Shown: in pieces, positions 8,892 through 16,708 of the stretch
Layout of the letters: each line of letters opens with the position of its first letter
Numbering within the stretch: the first letter of the stretch is position 1
Source of the DNA: Deltaproteobacteria bacterium
Lineage (GTDB): Bacteria > Myxococcota > UBA727 > VGSZ01
Reading direction: 5' to 3'
Assembly: GCA_020850995.1 (NCBI GenBank)
Contig: JADZDP010000218.1
Coordinates: forward strand, 1-48,813
DNA: 48,813 bases
Position numbers and translations under genes: made by a program
Notes under the pieces: generated by a model
Database searches by the model: none
What the model was told of the DNA's origin: nothing
What the model saw: the letters and a program-made list of their open reading frames with translations, nothing else

Positions 8892-9550
8892 TGCGCAGCC
8901 TCGTCATCACCTTGCCGTTGATCGTGCTCGCCACCACGGCGTCGATCTGTGAGCCCCCCGACCCCGATCCCGACGCCGGGCCGCCGCCCATCGAGATGTC
9001 CTGCGAGCTCGGCCTGCCGGGCGACCCCTACCAGTCCTTCGTGCCGCTCACCGAGGGCAGCGAGGCCGAGCTGATGCGCGGCTTTCAGGGCCTCTCGGGC
9101 TTCGTGATGCGCGTGCGCATGGTGTCTGGCGCGCCGGCGATCATCGAGGCCTTGATGGCCGTCCAGGTCACCGGGCTGCCGCGGCGGGGCAACCAGGCGC
9201 TCGCCATCGTCGCCCAAGAGCAGGCCGACGGCTCACGCATCTCCACCGACCTGATGTTCTCGTACAACACCGCGACCTTCGCCGAGCTGGTCGGGCAGCA
9301 CGCCGACGTCAGCATCCGCGTGGCGGATTCGCTCTTGCACCCCACCGTGCTGTGCACCGCCGCCGGGCGCGTCTTGCTGGTCGACAAGAACGAATGCACG
9401 CACAACGGCGAAGGCCTGGATTGCGATCCGCCAGACGCCGGCCCCGCGGAGGGCGAAGGCGAGGGCGAAGGCGAAGGCGAAGGCGAAGGCGAAGGCGAAG
9501 GCGAAGGCGAAGGCGAAGGCGAAGGCGAAGGCGAAGGCGAGGGCGAGTGA
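8891..9550 (+). CDS. Exported protein with Glu-Gly repeat tail
   Basis: The 219-aa protein has an N-terminal hydrophobic signal (MRSLVITLPLIVLATTAS) and a following Cys that is a poor lipobox match. A 150-residue domain of unknown family with a few Cys comes next, then a C-terminal (Glu-Gly)16-Glu tail. The ATG overlaps the DUF3570 stop by one base (TAATG). Such Glu-Gly tails are common in secreted lipoproteins of Myxococcota-like genomes. The tail would be strongly acidic and flexible, perhaps a spacer or cation-binding segment. Its place in the operon implies a role with the haem/flavin proteins; none is visible directly. Confidence 0.75.
   Translation: MRSLVITLPLIVLATTASICEPPDPDPDAGPPPIEMSCELGLPGDPYQSFVPLTEGSEAELMRGFQGLSGFVMRVRMVSGAPAIIEALMAVQVTGLPRRGNQALAIVAQEQADGSRISTDLMFSYNTATFAELVGQHADVSIRVADSLLHPTVLCTAAGRVLLVDKNECTHNGEGLDCDPPDAGPAEGEGEGEGEGEGEGEGEGEGEGEGEGEGEGEGE
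9449..9547 (+). repeat. Hexanucleotide tandem repeat encoding (Glu-Gly)n
   Basis: The unit GAAGGC (with a few GAGGGC) is repeated about 16 times in frame. Because the unit is six bases, expansion or contraction would keep the reading frame and only change tail length. The start codon of the next gene lies at its last base. Confidence 0.95.
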
Positions 9551-12024
9551 GCGCGCGCCTGGGTCACCTGGCGCTGTGGCTCGCGCTGCTGGCGCTGGCC
9601 GCGGCCTGCCGTGATCCCCGCATCCTCGACGTGGCGGAGCCGGTCACGCTCACGCCCTACCCGAACCCCTTTGGCCCCGCGGACCCGCGCTACACCGAGC
9701 CACCGCACCGCCAGCGCCCGCAAGAGGTGCTGGTGCACGCCGACGGCCGCCGCGCCTACGTTTCGCTGCCCGGCCAGGTCGACGATCCCGCTCACCAGGT
9801 CGCCGTCGTCGACATCGAGAGCGGCGCGCTCGTGTCGAAGATCGACGTCGGCGCCGGCGCGTTTGGCCTGGCGCTCCATCCCGGCGGCCGCTACCTGGTG
9901 GCGTTCTCGCGCTTCACGAACTTCGCCTGCGTCATCGACACCGAGGCCGGCAACGGGGTCGACGGCAGGGTCGACAAGGTGGTGCACCGCCCGCCCTTCG
10001 ACTTCTACGCCACGGATGCGCTGTTCGACGCCAACGGTCGCCTCTACCTGACGAACCGCGCGCTCGACGCGCTGCTCGTCTACGACACGCTCGCGCTCGA
10101 CGGCGGCCTCAGCTTCACCAAGGTCGCCACCATCCCGGTGCCGCAGAACCCGCGCGACCTCTCGCTGTCGCCCGACGGCACCACCCTCGCGGTCGCGTCG
10201 CAGACCGACCTCGCGGTCTCGCTCATCGACACCGCGAGCCTCAGCGAACGGCAGCGGGTCGACCTGCAGGCGCCTGCCATCGACGTGGCCTTCGCCGGTG
10301 ATTTCCTGGTGGTGCCGACGCTGTCCGCCTCGAGCCACCACCTCCCCTTCGACGGCCCCGACGGCGACGGCGACGGCCAGCCGGGCGACGGCACTCCCAA
10401 CGTGAACTTCCAGGACCTGCAAAACGAGATTGCCATCGTGCGCGCTGCCGACGGCGTCATCGTGCACCGCTACACCTCGGACACCATCTGCTGCAAAGAC
10501 TTCCGCGACGTCGACCCGCTCGACAGCGCGCGGCACGGTGAGCTGTTGCCGCCGCGCGAGACCTGGATCGTCGCTGGCGCCAACCCCGAGCAGGTGGTGA
10601 CGGGCGAGGTAGGCGGCGAGACGCGCGCCTTCGTGGGCTACGCCTCGTCGTCGGAGCTGCAGGCCTTCGCCGTGGACCTGGCCACGGGCGCGCTCACACC
10701 GCGGTGGGTGGTGCCCGCCCTTGGCCACTCGCCGAGCGGCATGGCGCTCGCGGGTGGACGGCTGGTAGTGGCGAACCGCCTGTCCGAGTCGGTCGGCATC
10801 TACGACGCCGACAGCGGCACGGCAGGCAGCACCGTGGTGGTGGGCGACATTACGCGCGGCGAGTTTCCTGCCACCGACGTGGAGATCGGCGAGCTCATCA
10901 ACGACGAGACCTCGGCCTTCGCCGTCGACGGCGATCAGTCGTGCGTCATGTGCCACCGCGAGAACAACAACTTCAAGAAGGCGCTGTCGATGCCGCTCTT
11001 GCGCTATCCAGCGATGTCGAGCCGCTTGATCCAGGCCTACCGCGGCGCCGCCGACACGCGGCCCTGGTTCATCGAGGCGGCCATGGACGAGAACAACTTC
11101 TTGCCCGTCACCAACGAGTTCGCGCGCATCGAGAACTTCTGCTGCTCCGACTACACGCTCTGGCCCGAGGGCGCGCCGGCCGATTGCATCAGCAACCCGC
11201 CGCCCGAGTGCACCAGCGAGCCCAACGCCAACTCCGTCGACAGCTTCGAGCCCACGCGCACGGCCACGGCCTTCCCGCAGCCGCGCCCCACCGGCGCGAC
11301 CACGCGCTCGCAGCACTTCTTGGCGGCGTTCGAGCGGCTCACGGGCCGCACCGAGAGCTTCGGTGACGGCCTGTACTTCGAGGACCCCATCACCCTCGAG
11401 CGCGAGTCCTTGCCCATCGACTTCGACGGCGTCACGCGGGCGCTCGGCTTGTTCTTGCTGGCCTCACCCCGCCTGCTGCCGAACCCAAACGACCCCAACG
11501 CGCCCGCGGCCCTTCGCGGCAAGGCGCTGTTCGAGAGCGCGGCCACGGGCTGCGCCGTGTGCCACCCGGCGCCCACCTTCGCGGTCTCCACCGACAACAA
11601 CCCCTTCGAGGTGCCGCTGCGCTTCCCGCCCGTGGTGACACCCGTGCGCGGGCCCAATGGCATCAACTACGACCTCTTGAATGGCGGCTTCATGGGCGTG
11701 TTCCCCATGACGGAGCAAGACACCTGCGCCGAGTACTGCGGCGACGACGTGTGCAGCGAGGATGCGCGGGCCTGCGACGACCGCATGAACCTGCGCATGG
11801 GCGTGCCCACGCTGCGGGGCGTGTGGGATCGTGCCGAGCTGTTCTTGCACGACGGGCGCGCCAACAACCTGCGCGAGGTGCTGTGCACGCCGGGCCACCC
11901 GGCGCTGCGTGAGGGCGAGCGCGGCTTCAACGAGCGCGACGGCATCGTGGACTCGCACGGCGGCACCAGCCACCTGACGCCGCAAGAGATCGACGACCTG
12001 ATCGCGTACCTACTCACGCTGTAG
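9547..12024 (+). CDS. Beta-propeller / di-haem cytochrome c lipoprotein
   Basis: The 825-aa protein has a GTG start overlapping the upstream stop (GTGA) and a signal ending LAAAC (Cys21). The N-terminal half is a YncE/YVTN-like propeller, with repeats such as AHQVAVVDIESG, NPRDLSLSPDGTTLAVAS and SPSGMALAGGRLVVANR. The C-terminal half resembles MauG/di-haem cytochrome c peroxidase proteins. It has CVMCH at 466-470 and CAVCH at 669-673, then the typical RGVWDRAELFLHDGRA...LIAYLLTL ending. It also holds unusual Cys-Cys pairs (CCKDF, CCSDY). It is probably an extracytoplasmic oxidoreductase or electron carrier of the operon; the substrate is unknown. Confidence 0.85.
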   Translation: MSARLGHLALWLALLALAAACRDPRILDVAEPVTLTPYPNPFGPADPRYTEPPHRQRPQEVLVHADGRRAYVSLPGQVDDPAHQVAVVDIESGALVSKIDVGAGAFGLALHPGGRYLVAFSRFTNFACVIDTEAGNGVDGRVDKVVHRPPFDFYATDALFDANGRLYLTNRALDALLVYDTLALDGGLSFTKVATIPVPQNPRDLSLSPDGTTLAVASQTDLAVSLIDTASLSERQRVDLQAPAIDVAFAGDFLVVPTLSASSHHLPFDGPDGDGDGQPGDGTPNVNFQDLQNEIAIVRAADGVIVHRYTSDTICCKDFRDVDPLDSARHGELLPPRETWIVAGANPEQVVTGEVGGETRAFVGYASSSELQAFAVDLATGALTPRWVVPALGHSPSGMALAGGRLVVANRLSESVGIYDADSGTAGSTVVVGDITRGEFPATDVEIGELINDETSAFAVDGDQSCVMCHRENNNFKKALSMPLLRYPAMSSRLIQAYRGAADTRPWFIEAAMDENNFLPVTNEFARIENFCCSDYTLWPEGAPADCISNPPPECTSEPNANSVDSFEPTRTATAFPQPRPTGATTRSQHFLAAFERLTGRTESFGDGLYFEDPITLERESLPIDFDGVTRALGLFLLASPRLLPNPNDPNAPAALRGKALFESAATGCAVCHPAPTFAVSTDNNPFEVPLRFPPVVTPVRGPNGINYDLLNGGFMGVFPMTEQDTCAEYCGDDVCSEDARACDDRMNLRMGVPTLRGVWDRAELFLHDGRANNLREVLCTPGHPALREGERGFNERDGIVDSHGGTSHLTPQEIDDLIAYLLTL

Positions 12025-12031
12025 TGCCGCC

Positions 12032-13030
12032 GTGGTGATGGGCGCCCTCCTCGTCCTGCTGGTCGGCGCCGACCCGGTGCCGCCGCCTGCGTCACCGGCG
12101 CGCGAGACCCGCTCGGCGCCCCTCATGGGCACGGTGTTCGACGTGTCGTTGCCGGTGGGCAGCAGCGACGCCTTCGAGGCCGTGTGGGCCGTCTTTCGCG
12201 ACGTCGACGAGCAGATGAACGAGTGGCGCGCAGGCTCGCCGTTGGCCGAGCTCAACCGCGCCGCTGGCAAGGGCGCCGTGGCCGTACCCGCGGAGCTGCG
12301 CGCGCTGCTGCGTCGCTCCCTCGAGCTGGCCGCGCTCTGCGACGGCGCCTTCGAGCCCACCTGGGCGGCGCTCTGGGGCCTGTGGGACTTCAAGGCGAAG
12401 GAGCCGCGGCTGCCCGACGCGGCCGCGCTGGCGGCCGCCACGCGCCTCATCGACTACCGCGGCCTCGTCGTCGACGACGTCAAAGGCACCGCGCACCTGA
12501 CCCGCGCGGGCATGAAGGTGGGCCTCGGCGGCATCGCCAAGGGTTGGGCGCTCGATCGCGCCGCGGACCTGCTGCGCAAGCGCGGCATCACGAGCTTCCT
12601 CTTGTCGGCGGGCGGCCAGGTGTATGCGGGGGGCAGCAAGGGTGGCGTGCCCTGGCAGGTGGGCGTGCGCGATCCCCGCGGCGGGCCCGACGAGTTCTTC
12701 GCCGTCCTCGAGGTGGTGGACGTCTCGGTGTCGACGAGCGGCGACTATGAGCGCTTCTTCGAGCAGGACGGCGTGCGCTACCACCACATCCTCGATCCGA
12801 AGACCGGCATGCCGAGCCGCGGGCTGCGCTCGGCCACCGTCATCGCGCACGACGCCACGCTGGCCGACGCGCTCTCCACCGCGCTCATGGTGCTCGGCCG
12901 CGACAAGGGCCTGGCGCTCGTCGAGCGGCTGCCCGGCGTGCAGGCCCTTGTCGTCGACGATCAGGGGCGCATCGGCACCAGCTCGGGCCTGACGACACAA
13001 CTGCACGTGGTGCGGCAACCGCGCCCGTGA
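12032..13030 (+). CDS. apbE: FAD:protein FMN transferase (ApbE)
   Basis: ApbE covalently attaches FMN from FAD to Ser/Thr of exported proteins, using Mg2+. The 332-aa sequence shows the family blocks: LMGTVFDVSL near the N-terminus, GLGGIAKGWALD, LLSAGGQVYAGG, VSTSGDYERFF, HHILDPKTGMPS, and the metal-site region ATLADALSTALMVLG. The N-terminal MVMGALLVLLVGA is a short signal or anchor. GTG at 12032, GTG at 12035 and ATG at 12038 are all possible starts. It lies seven bases after the cytochrome gene, last in the operon. The likely substrate is the DUF3570 protein encoded upstream. Confidence 0.94.
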   Translation: MVMGALLVLLVGADPVPPPASPARETRSAPLMGTVFDVSLPVGSSDAFEAVWAVFRDVDEQMNEWRAGSPLAELNRAAGKGAVAVPAELRALLRRSLELAALCDGAFEPTWAALWGLWDFKAKEPRLPDAAALAAATRLIDYRGLVVDDVKGTAHLTRAGMKVGLGGIAKGWALDRAADLLRKRGITSFLLSAGGQVYAGGSKGGVPWQVGVRDPRGGPDEFFAVLEVVDVSVSTSGDYERFFEQDGVRYHHILDPKTGMPSRGLRSATVIAHDATLADALSTALMVLGRDKGLALVERLPGVQALVVDDQGRIGTSSGLTTQLHVVRQPRP

Positions 13031-13594
13031 TCAGCCCGCGGGCGGCGCGGGCTCGGCGAGGAGGCGGGCGACCAGCTCGCGGATGCCCGCCTTGTCGTCG
13101 CTGACGAAGCCCTTGTGCACTGCCCGCACCACGCCAGCGCGGTCGACGACGATGGCCGTGGGCATGGTCTCGAGCTGCAGCGCGGCCGCCAGCCGTTGGT
13201 CGGCGTCCCACCCCATGGCGAAGGTGGTGGGCACCTCGGTGAGGAAGCGCTCGGCTAGCGCGCGCTCGACGTCGACGCTGACGCCGAGCACCTGCAGGCC
13301 GTCCTTGGCGCGCGCTGCGTACAGCTCCTGATAGAAGGGCAAGGACAGCCTGCAGGGCGCGCACCACGAGGCCCAGAAGTCGACGATCACCACCTGGCCA
13401 CGCAGCGCGCCCACGTCGAGCACGCCGCTGCCGCGCAGGTCGGCGGCCGTGAGCGACAAGGGCTTGCCCACGAGGCGGTCGGGGGCCGCGGCAGCGCCGG
13501 TGGCTGCGGTCGATGGCGTTTGGCACCCCGTACCGATGAGTGCGGCGAGGAGCGTTGAGAGGACGACGGGAACGAGCATCCAGCGATGACGCAT
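13031..13594 (-). CDS. TlpA-like thioredoxin-fold lipoprotein
   Basis: This 187-aa exported thiol-disulfide protein has a signal and lipobox at IGTGC (Cys24). The thioredoxin-fold active site is WCAPC at residues 77-81, with the cis-Pro segment METMPTAIVVDRAG. The family includes TlpA/ResA, which keep haem-binding cysteines reduced for cytochrome c assembly. The gene is convergent with apbE with no gap. It is not in that operon, but its location beside five haem-site proteins fits a service role. Thioredoxin-like genes are frequent neighbours of DUF4266/DUF3570. Confidence 0.88.
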   Translation of the reverse strand: MRHRWMLVPVVLSTLLAALIGTGCQTPSTAATGAAAAPDRLVGKPLSLTAADLRGSGVLDVGALRGQVVIVDFWASWCAPCRLSLPFYQELYAARAKDGLQVLGVSVDVERALAERFLTEVPTTFAMGWDADQRLAAALQLETMPTAIVVDRAGVVRAVHKGFVSDDKAGIRELVARLLAEPAPPAG

Positions 13595-13726
13595 GGCGGC
13601 AGTCTATAGCTGCCGCGCAGCGGCGCCACAGCCAAAGAGCGACCACGGCGTCGCGCTATTCTCTCCGTGTCGACGTCCGATGTCTCCCGTGACCGAACCA
13701 TGACAGCGGGTGTCCAAGGTACGCTC

Positions 13727-14548
13727 ATGAGCCCAACTCCGCGACAGGACCAAGAGAAGGTCGAGGTCATCCTCGAGCGCGCGCGCCCGCCCTCGGTGCC
13801 ACGGCGCTCCGACCGCATGCCGGTGTGGAAGACCATGCAGTACACGCTCGACATCTCGTCGCGCTTCTTGCTGCGCCTCCTGGTCGGCAGGGCCTCCGTA
13901 GAGGCGGCCGACCGGCTCATCGATGGCTATTGGCGCCGCATCTTCCGCTCCGGCAACGCCGTGCTGCAGGTCGCCGGGCGCGGGTACTTCGAGCCCGGCC
14001 AGGCCTACGTCATCATGTCGAACCACAGCTCGCTCCTCGACATCCCGGCGCTGATGGGCGCCGTGCCGGGGTCCATGCGCATGGTGATGAAGGAGGAGCT
14101 GTCGCGCGTGCCCATCTGGGGCCAGGCGCTGGTGGCCTCGGGCTTCGTCGCCATCGACCGCAAGCAGCGCGACAAGGCCATCGCGCAGCTCGAGAAAGCC
14201 AAGCGCATGCTCAACAAGGGCGTGTCGATCTGGATCTCGCCCGAGGGCACACGCTCGCGCACGGGCAAGCTCGCCCCCTTCAAGAAGGGCGGCTTCCACG
14301 TCGCTACGCAGCTCGGCATCCCCATCATCCCCGCGTGGATCGAAGGCGCGGCCGACATCGTGCCGCCGGACCAATTCCGCGCGGTGTACGACGGCACCTG
14401 CACGGTGCGCTTCGGCGCGCCCATCGCCACGGTCGACGTGACGCCCGACCAGCTCCCCGCGCTCATGGGCGAGGTGCGCCAGTCCATCCTGGCGCTGTCG
14501 GGGCGGGCCGCCGAGGTAGACGGCGAGGCAATGCGCCGCGCTGCCTGA
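13727..14548 (+). CDS. plsC: 1-acyl-sn-glycerol-3-phosphate acyltransferase
   Basis: The 273-aa membrane-associated acyltransferase makes phosphatidic acid from lysophosphatidic acid. The PlsC motifs are visible: NHSSLLD (His100, Asp105), the substrate-binding SPEGTRSRTG at 171-180, and IPAWIEGA. The ATG at 13727 was chosen because AAGGT lies about seven bases upstream. GTG at 13667 and ATG at 13700 are in frame but lack such a site. The hydrophobic segment around residues 45-55 may touch the membrane. The gene is divergent from the TlpA gene. Confidence 0.9.
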   Translation: MSPTPRQDQEKVEVILERARPPSVPRRSDRMPVWKTMQYTLDISSRFLLRLLVGRASVEAADRLIDGYWRRIFRSGNAVLQVAGRGYFEPGQAYVIMSNHSSLLDIPALMGAVPGSMRMVMKEELSRVPIWGQALVASGFVAIDRKQRDKAIAQLEKAKRMLNKGVSIWISPEGTRSRTGKLAPFKKGGFHVATQLGIPIIPAWIEGAADIVPPDQFRAVYDGTCTVRFGAPIATVDVTPDQLPALMGEVRQSILALSGRAAEVDGEAMRRAA

Positions 14549-14564
14549 GCACGCGCCCTCGTCG

Positions 14565-15455
14565 TCAGTTACAGGGCGACGGGTAGCTGCGCGGGTTGCC
14601 TGCGTGGCACGGCGCGCACTCGACGGGCTCGCCGCCCATGGCGAAGTCGATGGCCCAGGTCTTCGGCTGGCCCTGGCGCGCCGCCTGGTCGTGGCACTGG
14701 AAGCAGTCTGCGCTGAAGTGGGTGGTGCAGCTCGCGTCGTTATGCGCCTCCATGGACAGCGTCGCCGGTAGCGGCGTGGTCCAGTGGCACTCCTTGCAGT
14801 CGTCGACGTCGGTGAACCCGCCGTTGAGCACCAGGCCCGTGTGCAGCGTCTCGGCGGGTGGGTCGTCGGTGGCGTGACACTCGTTGCAGCGCGTGGCGCT
14901 GCGGTCGGCACCGCTGGTATGGCAGGCGGTGCAGTGCGTGAAGCCGTCGGCCGACGCGCGGTCCATGTACTGCAGGCTGTCGGGGCCGTGCGGCGTGCCG
15001 TTCGAGTAGGGGAAGTCATCGCGGTCGTGGTCCGACGTCGCTGGCGGCGGCCCCGCGTCGACGCCGGGCTCGGGCTCGGGGGGCGGCGGGTCGATGTGGA
15101 CGCCCCGCTGTCCGTCGTCGTGGCAGCGGTAGCAGCGGTCGCTGTCGCGTACGAAGCCGTTGATCAGCTCGTGCGCGGCCTCGAGCGTACCCGCGGTGGT
15201 GCCGTGGCAGTTGAGGCAGTTGAAGTCGCCGATGCGCGCGGCGGTGCTGTGGCAGCCATCGCAGCTGATGGTCTCGGTGACGGGCGAGCCCACCACGGCC
15301 TTGCCGAGCTCGTGGGTGGCACCGGCGTTAATGGGGAAGTAGGGCAGGTGGTCGTTGGCCGTGAACTCGGGGTCTGGCGGCGTCGCCGGCGGACAGGCCA
15401 CGCTGAGCGAGAACGAGGACAGCAGGAGCGCGGCAAAGCACAGATGCTTCAGCAT
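14565..15455 (-). CDS. Octahaem c-type cytochrome lipoprotein
   Basis: The 296-aa protein has a signal and lipobox LSVAC (Cys21) and eight CXXCH sites, at residues 65-69, 80-84, 108-112, 175-179, 190-194, 220-224, 251-255 and 280-284. A Pro/Glu linker (about 122-140) splits them three plus five. Spacing resembles small multihaem electron-transfer proteins with CxxCH pairs (CTACH/CNECH) rather than a known octahaem reductase; no CXXCK site is present. An SD-like GGATGA overlaps the upstream NnrS stop. It is last in a minus-strand run with nuoI, the MscS-type channel and NnrS. Confidence 0.9.
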   Translation of the reverse strand: MLKHLCFAALLLSSFSLSVACPPATPPDPEFTANDHLPYFPINAGATHELGKAVVGSPVTETISCDGCHSTAARIGDFNCLNCHGTTAGTLEAAHELINGFVRDSDRCYRCHDDGQRGVHIDPPPPEPEPGVDAGPPPATSDHDRDDFPYSNGTPHGPDSLQYMDRASADGFTHCTACHTSGADRSATRCNECHATDDPPAETLHTGLVLNGGFTDVDDCKECHWTTPLPATLSMEAHNDASCTTHFSADCFQCHDQAARQGQPKTWAIDFAMGGEPVECAPCHAGNPRSYPSPCN

Positions 15456-15459
15456 GTGG

Positions 15460-16701
15460 TCATCCTAGCGCCCCGGCGCCGGGGCGGTCTTCCCCTATGG
15501 TGTGCACGGCGTCATCGCGCAACCCGCTGCGGCTCGGCAGCAGGCCGCGGCCGAGGTGGGCGGCCCAAAGCAGCACGGCGAGCCACGAGATCAGCGCGGA
15601 CGCCGCGAGCGCATGCGCTCCGCCGTCGACCACCTCGCCGGCGCGCAGCCCGAGCGCGCCCACCACGGCGCCGAGCGTGAGCAGCGCCAAGGCCACCGAC
15701 GAGGGACGACCGCGGCAGAAGCGCGGCAGCACGCGCAGGGTCACGGCCATGGTGACGACCAGCGCGAAGCCGAGCGCGATCACGTGGCGCGCGAGGTCGT
15801 CGGCCAGGGGCGGGCCCCCCAGGCGCGGCCAGGCGCCGAGCGCCCCGCCCACCACGAGCGCCAGCACGGCGACGACGGCGCTGGTGGCCAGGTCCGGGCT
15901 CGGCGGCGTGGCCAGCACGGGCCCGTCGCGGCGTCGGCGCAGCCCGCGCATAGCGACGAGCCACAAGACGGCGCCGACGACCAGGAGCGGCGCATGCAGC
16001 CCCGCGGCCTCGGGCAGCGCGCGTCCGAGCACGCGCAGCGCGGCGCCCCCGAGCCAGGCGACCAGGGCCACGAAGAACGTGGCATCGCTGGGCGCGGGCA
16101 ACTGCAAGAGCGAGCCGAACATCTGGAAGGCCATCGAGAGGATGATGGGCACCACCACGCCGTAGAGCAGCAGGTCGGCGCCCAGGCCCGACGGGCCACC
16201 GAGCGCCTCCCACACCCAGAGCGCGGCCCCGCAGGGCACCAGGCACAGCGCGAGCACCAAGATGGGCACCGGCGCGCGCCAATGGTCGTGGGGGCGCGGC
16301 AGTCGCGCGGCGCGCAACAAGAGCAAGAACGCCGCGGTGTCGACGACGAGGAGGGCGCGGGCCCCAAGCACCAACGCGCGCAGCTCGGTCAGCTCGCCCA
16401 CGAGCTCGAGCGCCAACAACAGGCCCACGCCGCGAATGGCCCAGCGCGCCCGCGCCGTCCTCTCGAGGTCGAGGCCAAACAGGTGGGGCGTGCCGTGCGC
16501 AAGGAAGGCAAAGATGAGCGTGAGGAAGCCGCCGAGCAACTGCAAGAACGCGTGCGTCGACGCCGGCACCAGCGGCAGCACGGGCGCCACGCCCGCGCGC
16601 GCGGCCAACAGCTGCGCGCCCTCGAACGAGCCTGGTCCCGCGAGGAACACCAGCGCCTGGAAGGCGGCGGTGCGGACCGGGCGCGGATCGAAGGCCTGCA
16701 C
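15460..16701 (-). CDS. NnrS-like polytopic membrane protein
   Basis: The 413-aa protein has about twelve hydrophobic segments. Two conserved-looking blocks fit the NnrS family of haem- and copper-containing membrane proteins linked to nitric oxide tolerance. One is THAFLQLLGGFLTLIFAFLAHGTPH near residue 50-70; the other is ARHVIALGFALVVTMAVTLRVLPRFCRGRP near 300-330. The start is a GTG at 16699-16701, seven bases from the stop of the MscS-type gene. It neighbours an octahaem cytochrome (4-bp gap), consistent with a role in respiratory nitrogen-oxide stress. The exact substrate is inference. Confidence 0.78.
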   Translation of the reverse strand: MQAFDPRPVRTAAFQALVFLAGPGSFEGAQLLAARAGVAPVLPLVPASTHAFLQLLGGFLTLIFAFLAHGTPHLFGLDLERTARARWAIRGVGLLLALELVGELTELRALVLGARALLVVDTAAFLLLLRAARLPRPHDHWRAPVPILVLALCLVPCGAALWVWEALGGPSGLGADLLLYGVVVPIILSMAFQMFGSLLQLPAPSDATFFVALVAWLGGAALRVLGRALPEAAGLHAPLLVVGAVLWLVAMRGLRRRRDGPVLATPPSPDLATSAVVAVLALVVGGALGAWPRLGGPPLADDLARHVIALGFALVVTMAVTLRVLPRFCRGRPSSVALALLTLGAVVGALGLRAGEVVDGGAHALAASALISWLAVLLWAAHLGRGLLPSRSGLRDDAVHTIGEDRPGAGALG

Positions 16702-16708
16702 GGTCAGC

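Noticed and set aside
9085..11316. Long minus-strand open frame (743 codons) opposite the Glu-Gly and propeller-cytochrome genes
   Set aside because: Its Ser-Pro repeat is just the antisense of the GAAGGC repeat, and the rest is low-complexity GC-driven sequence.
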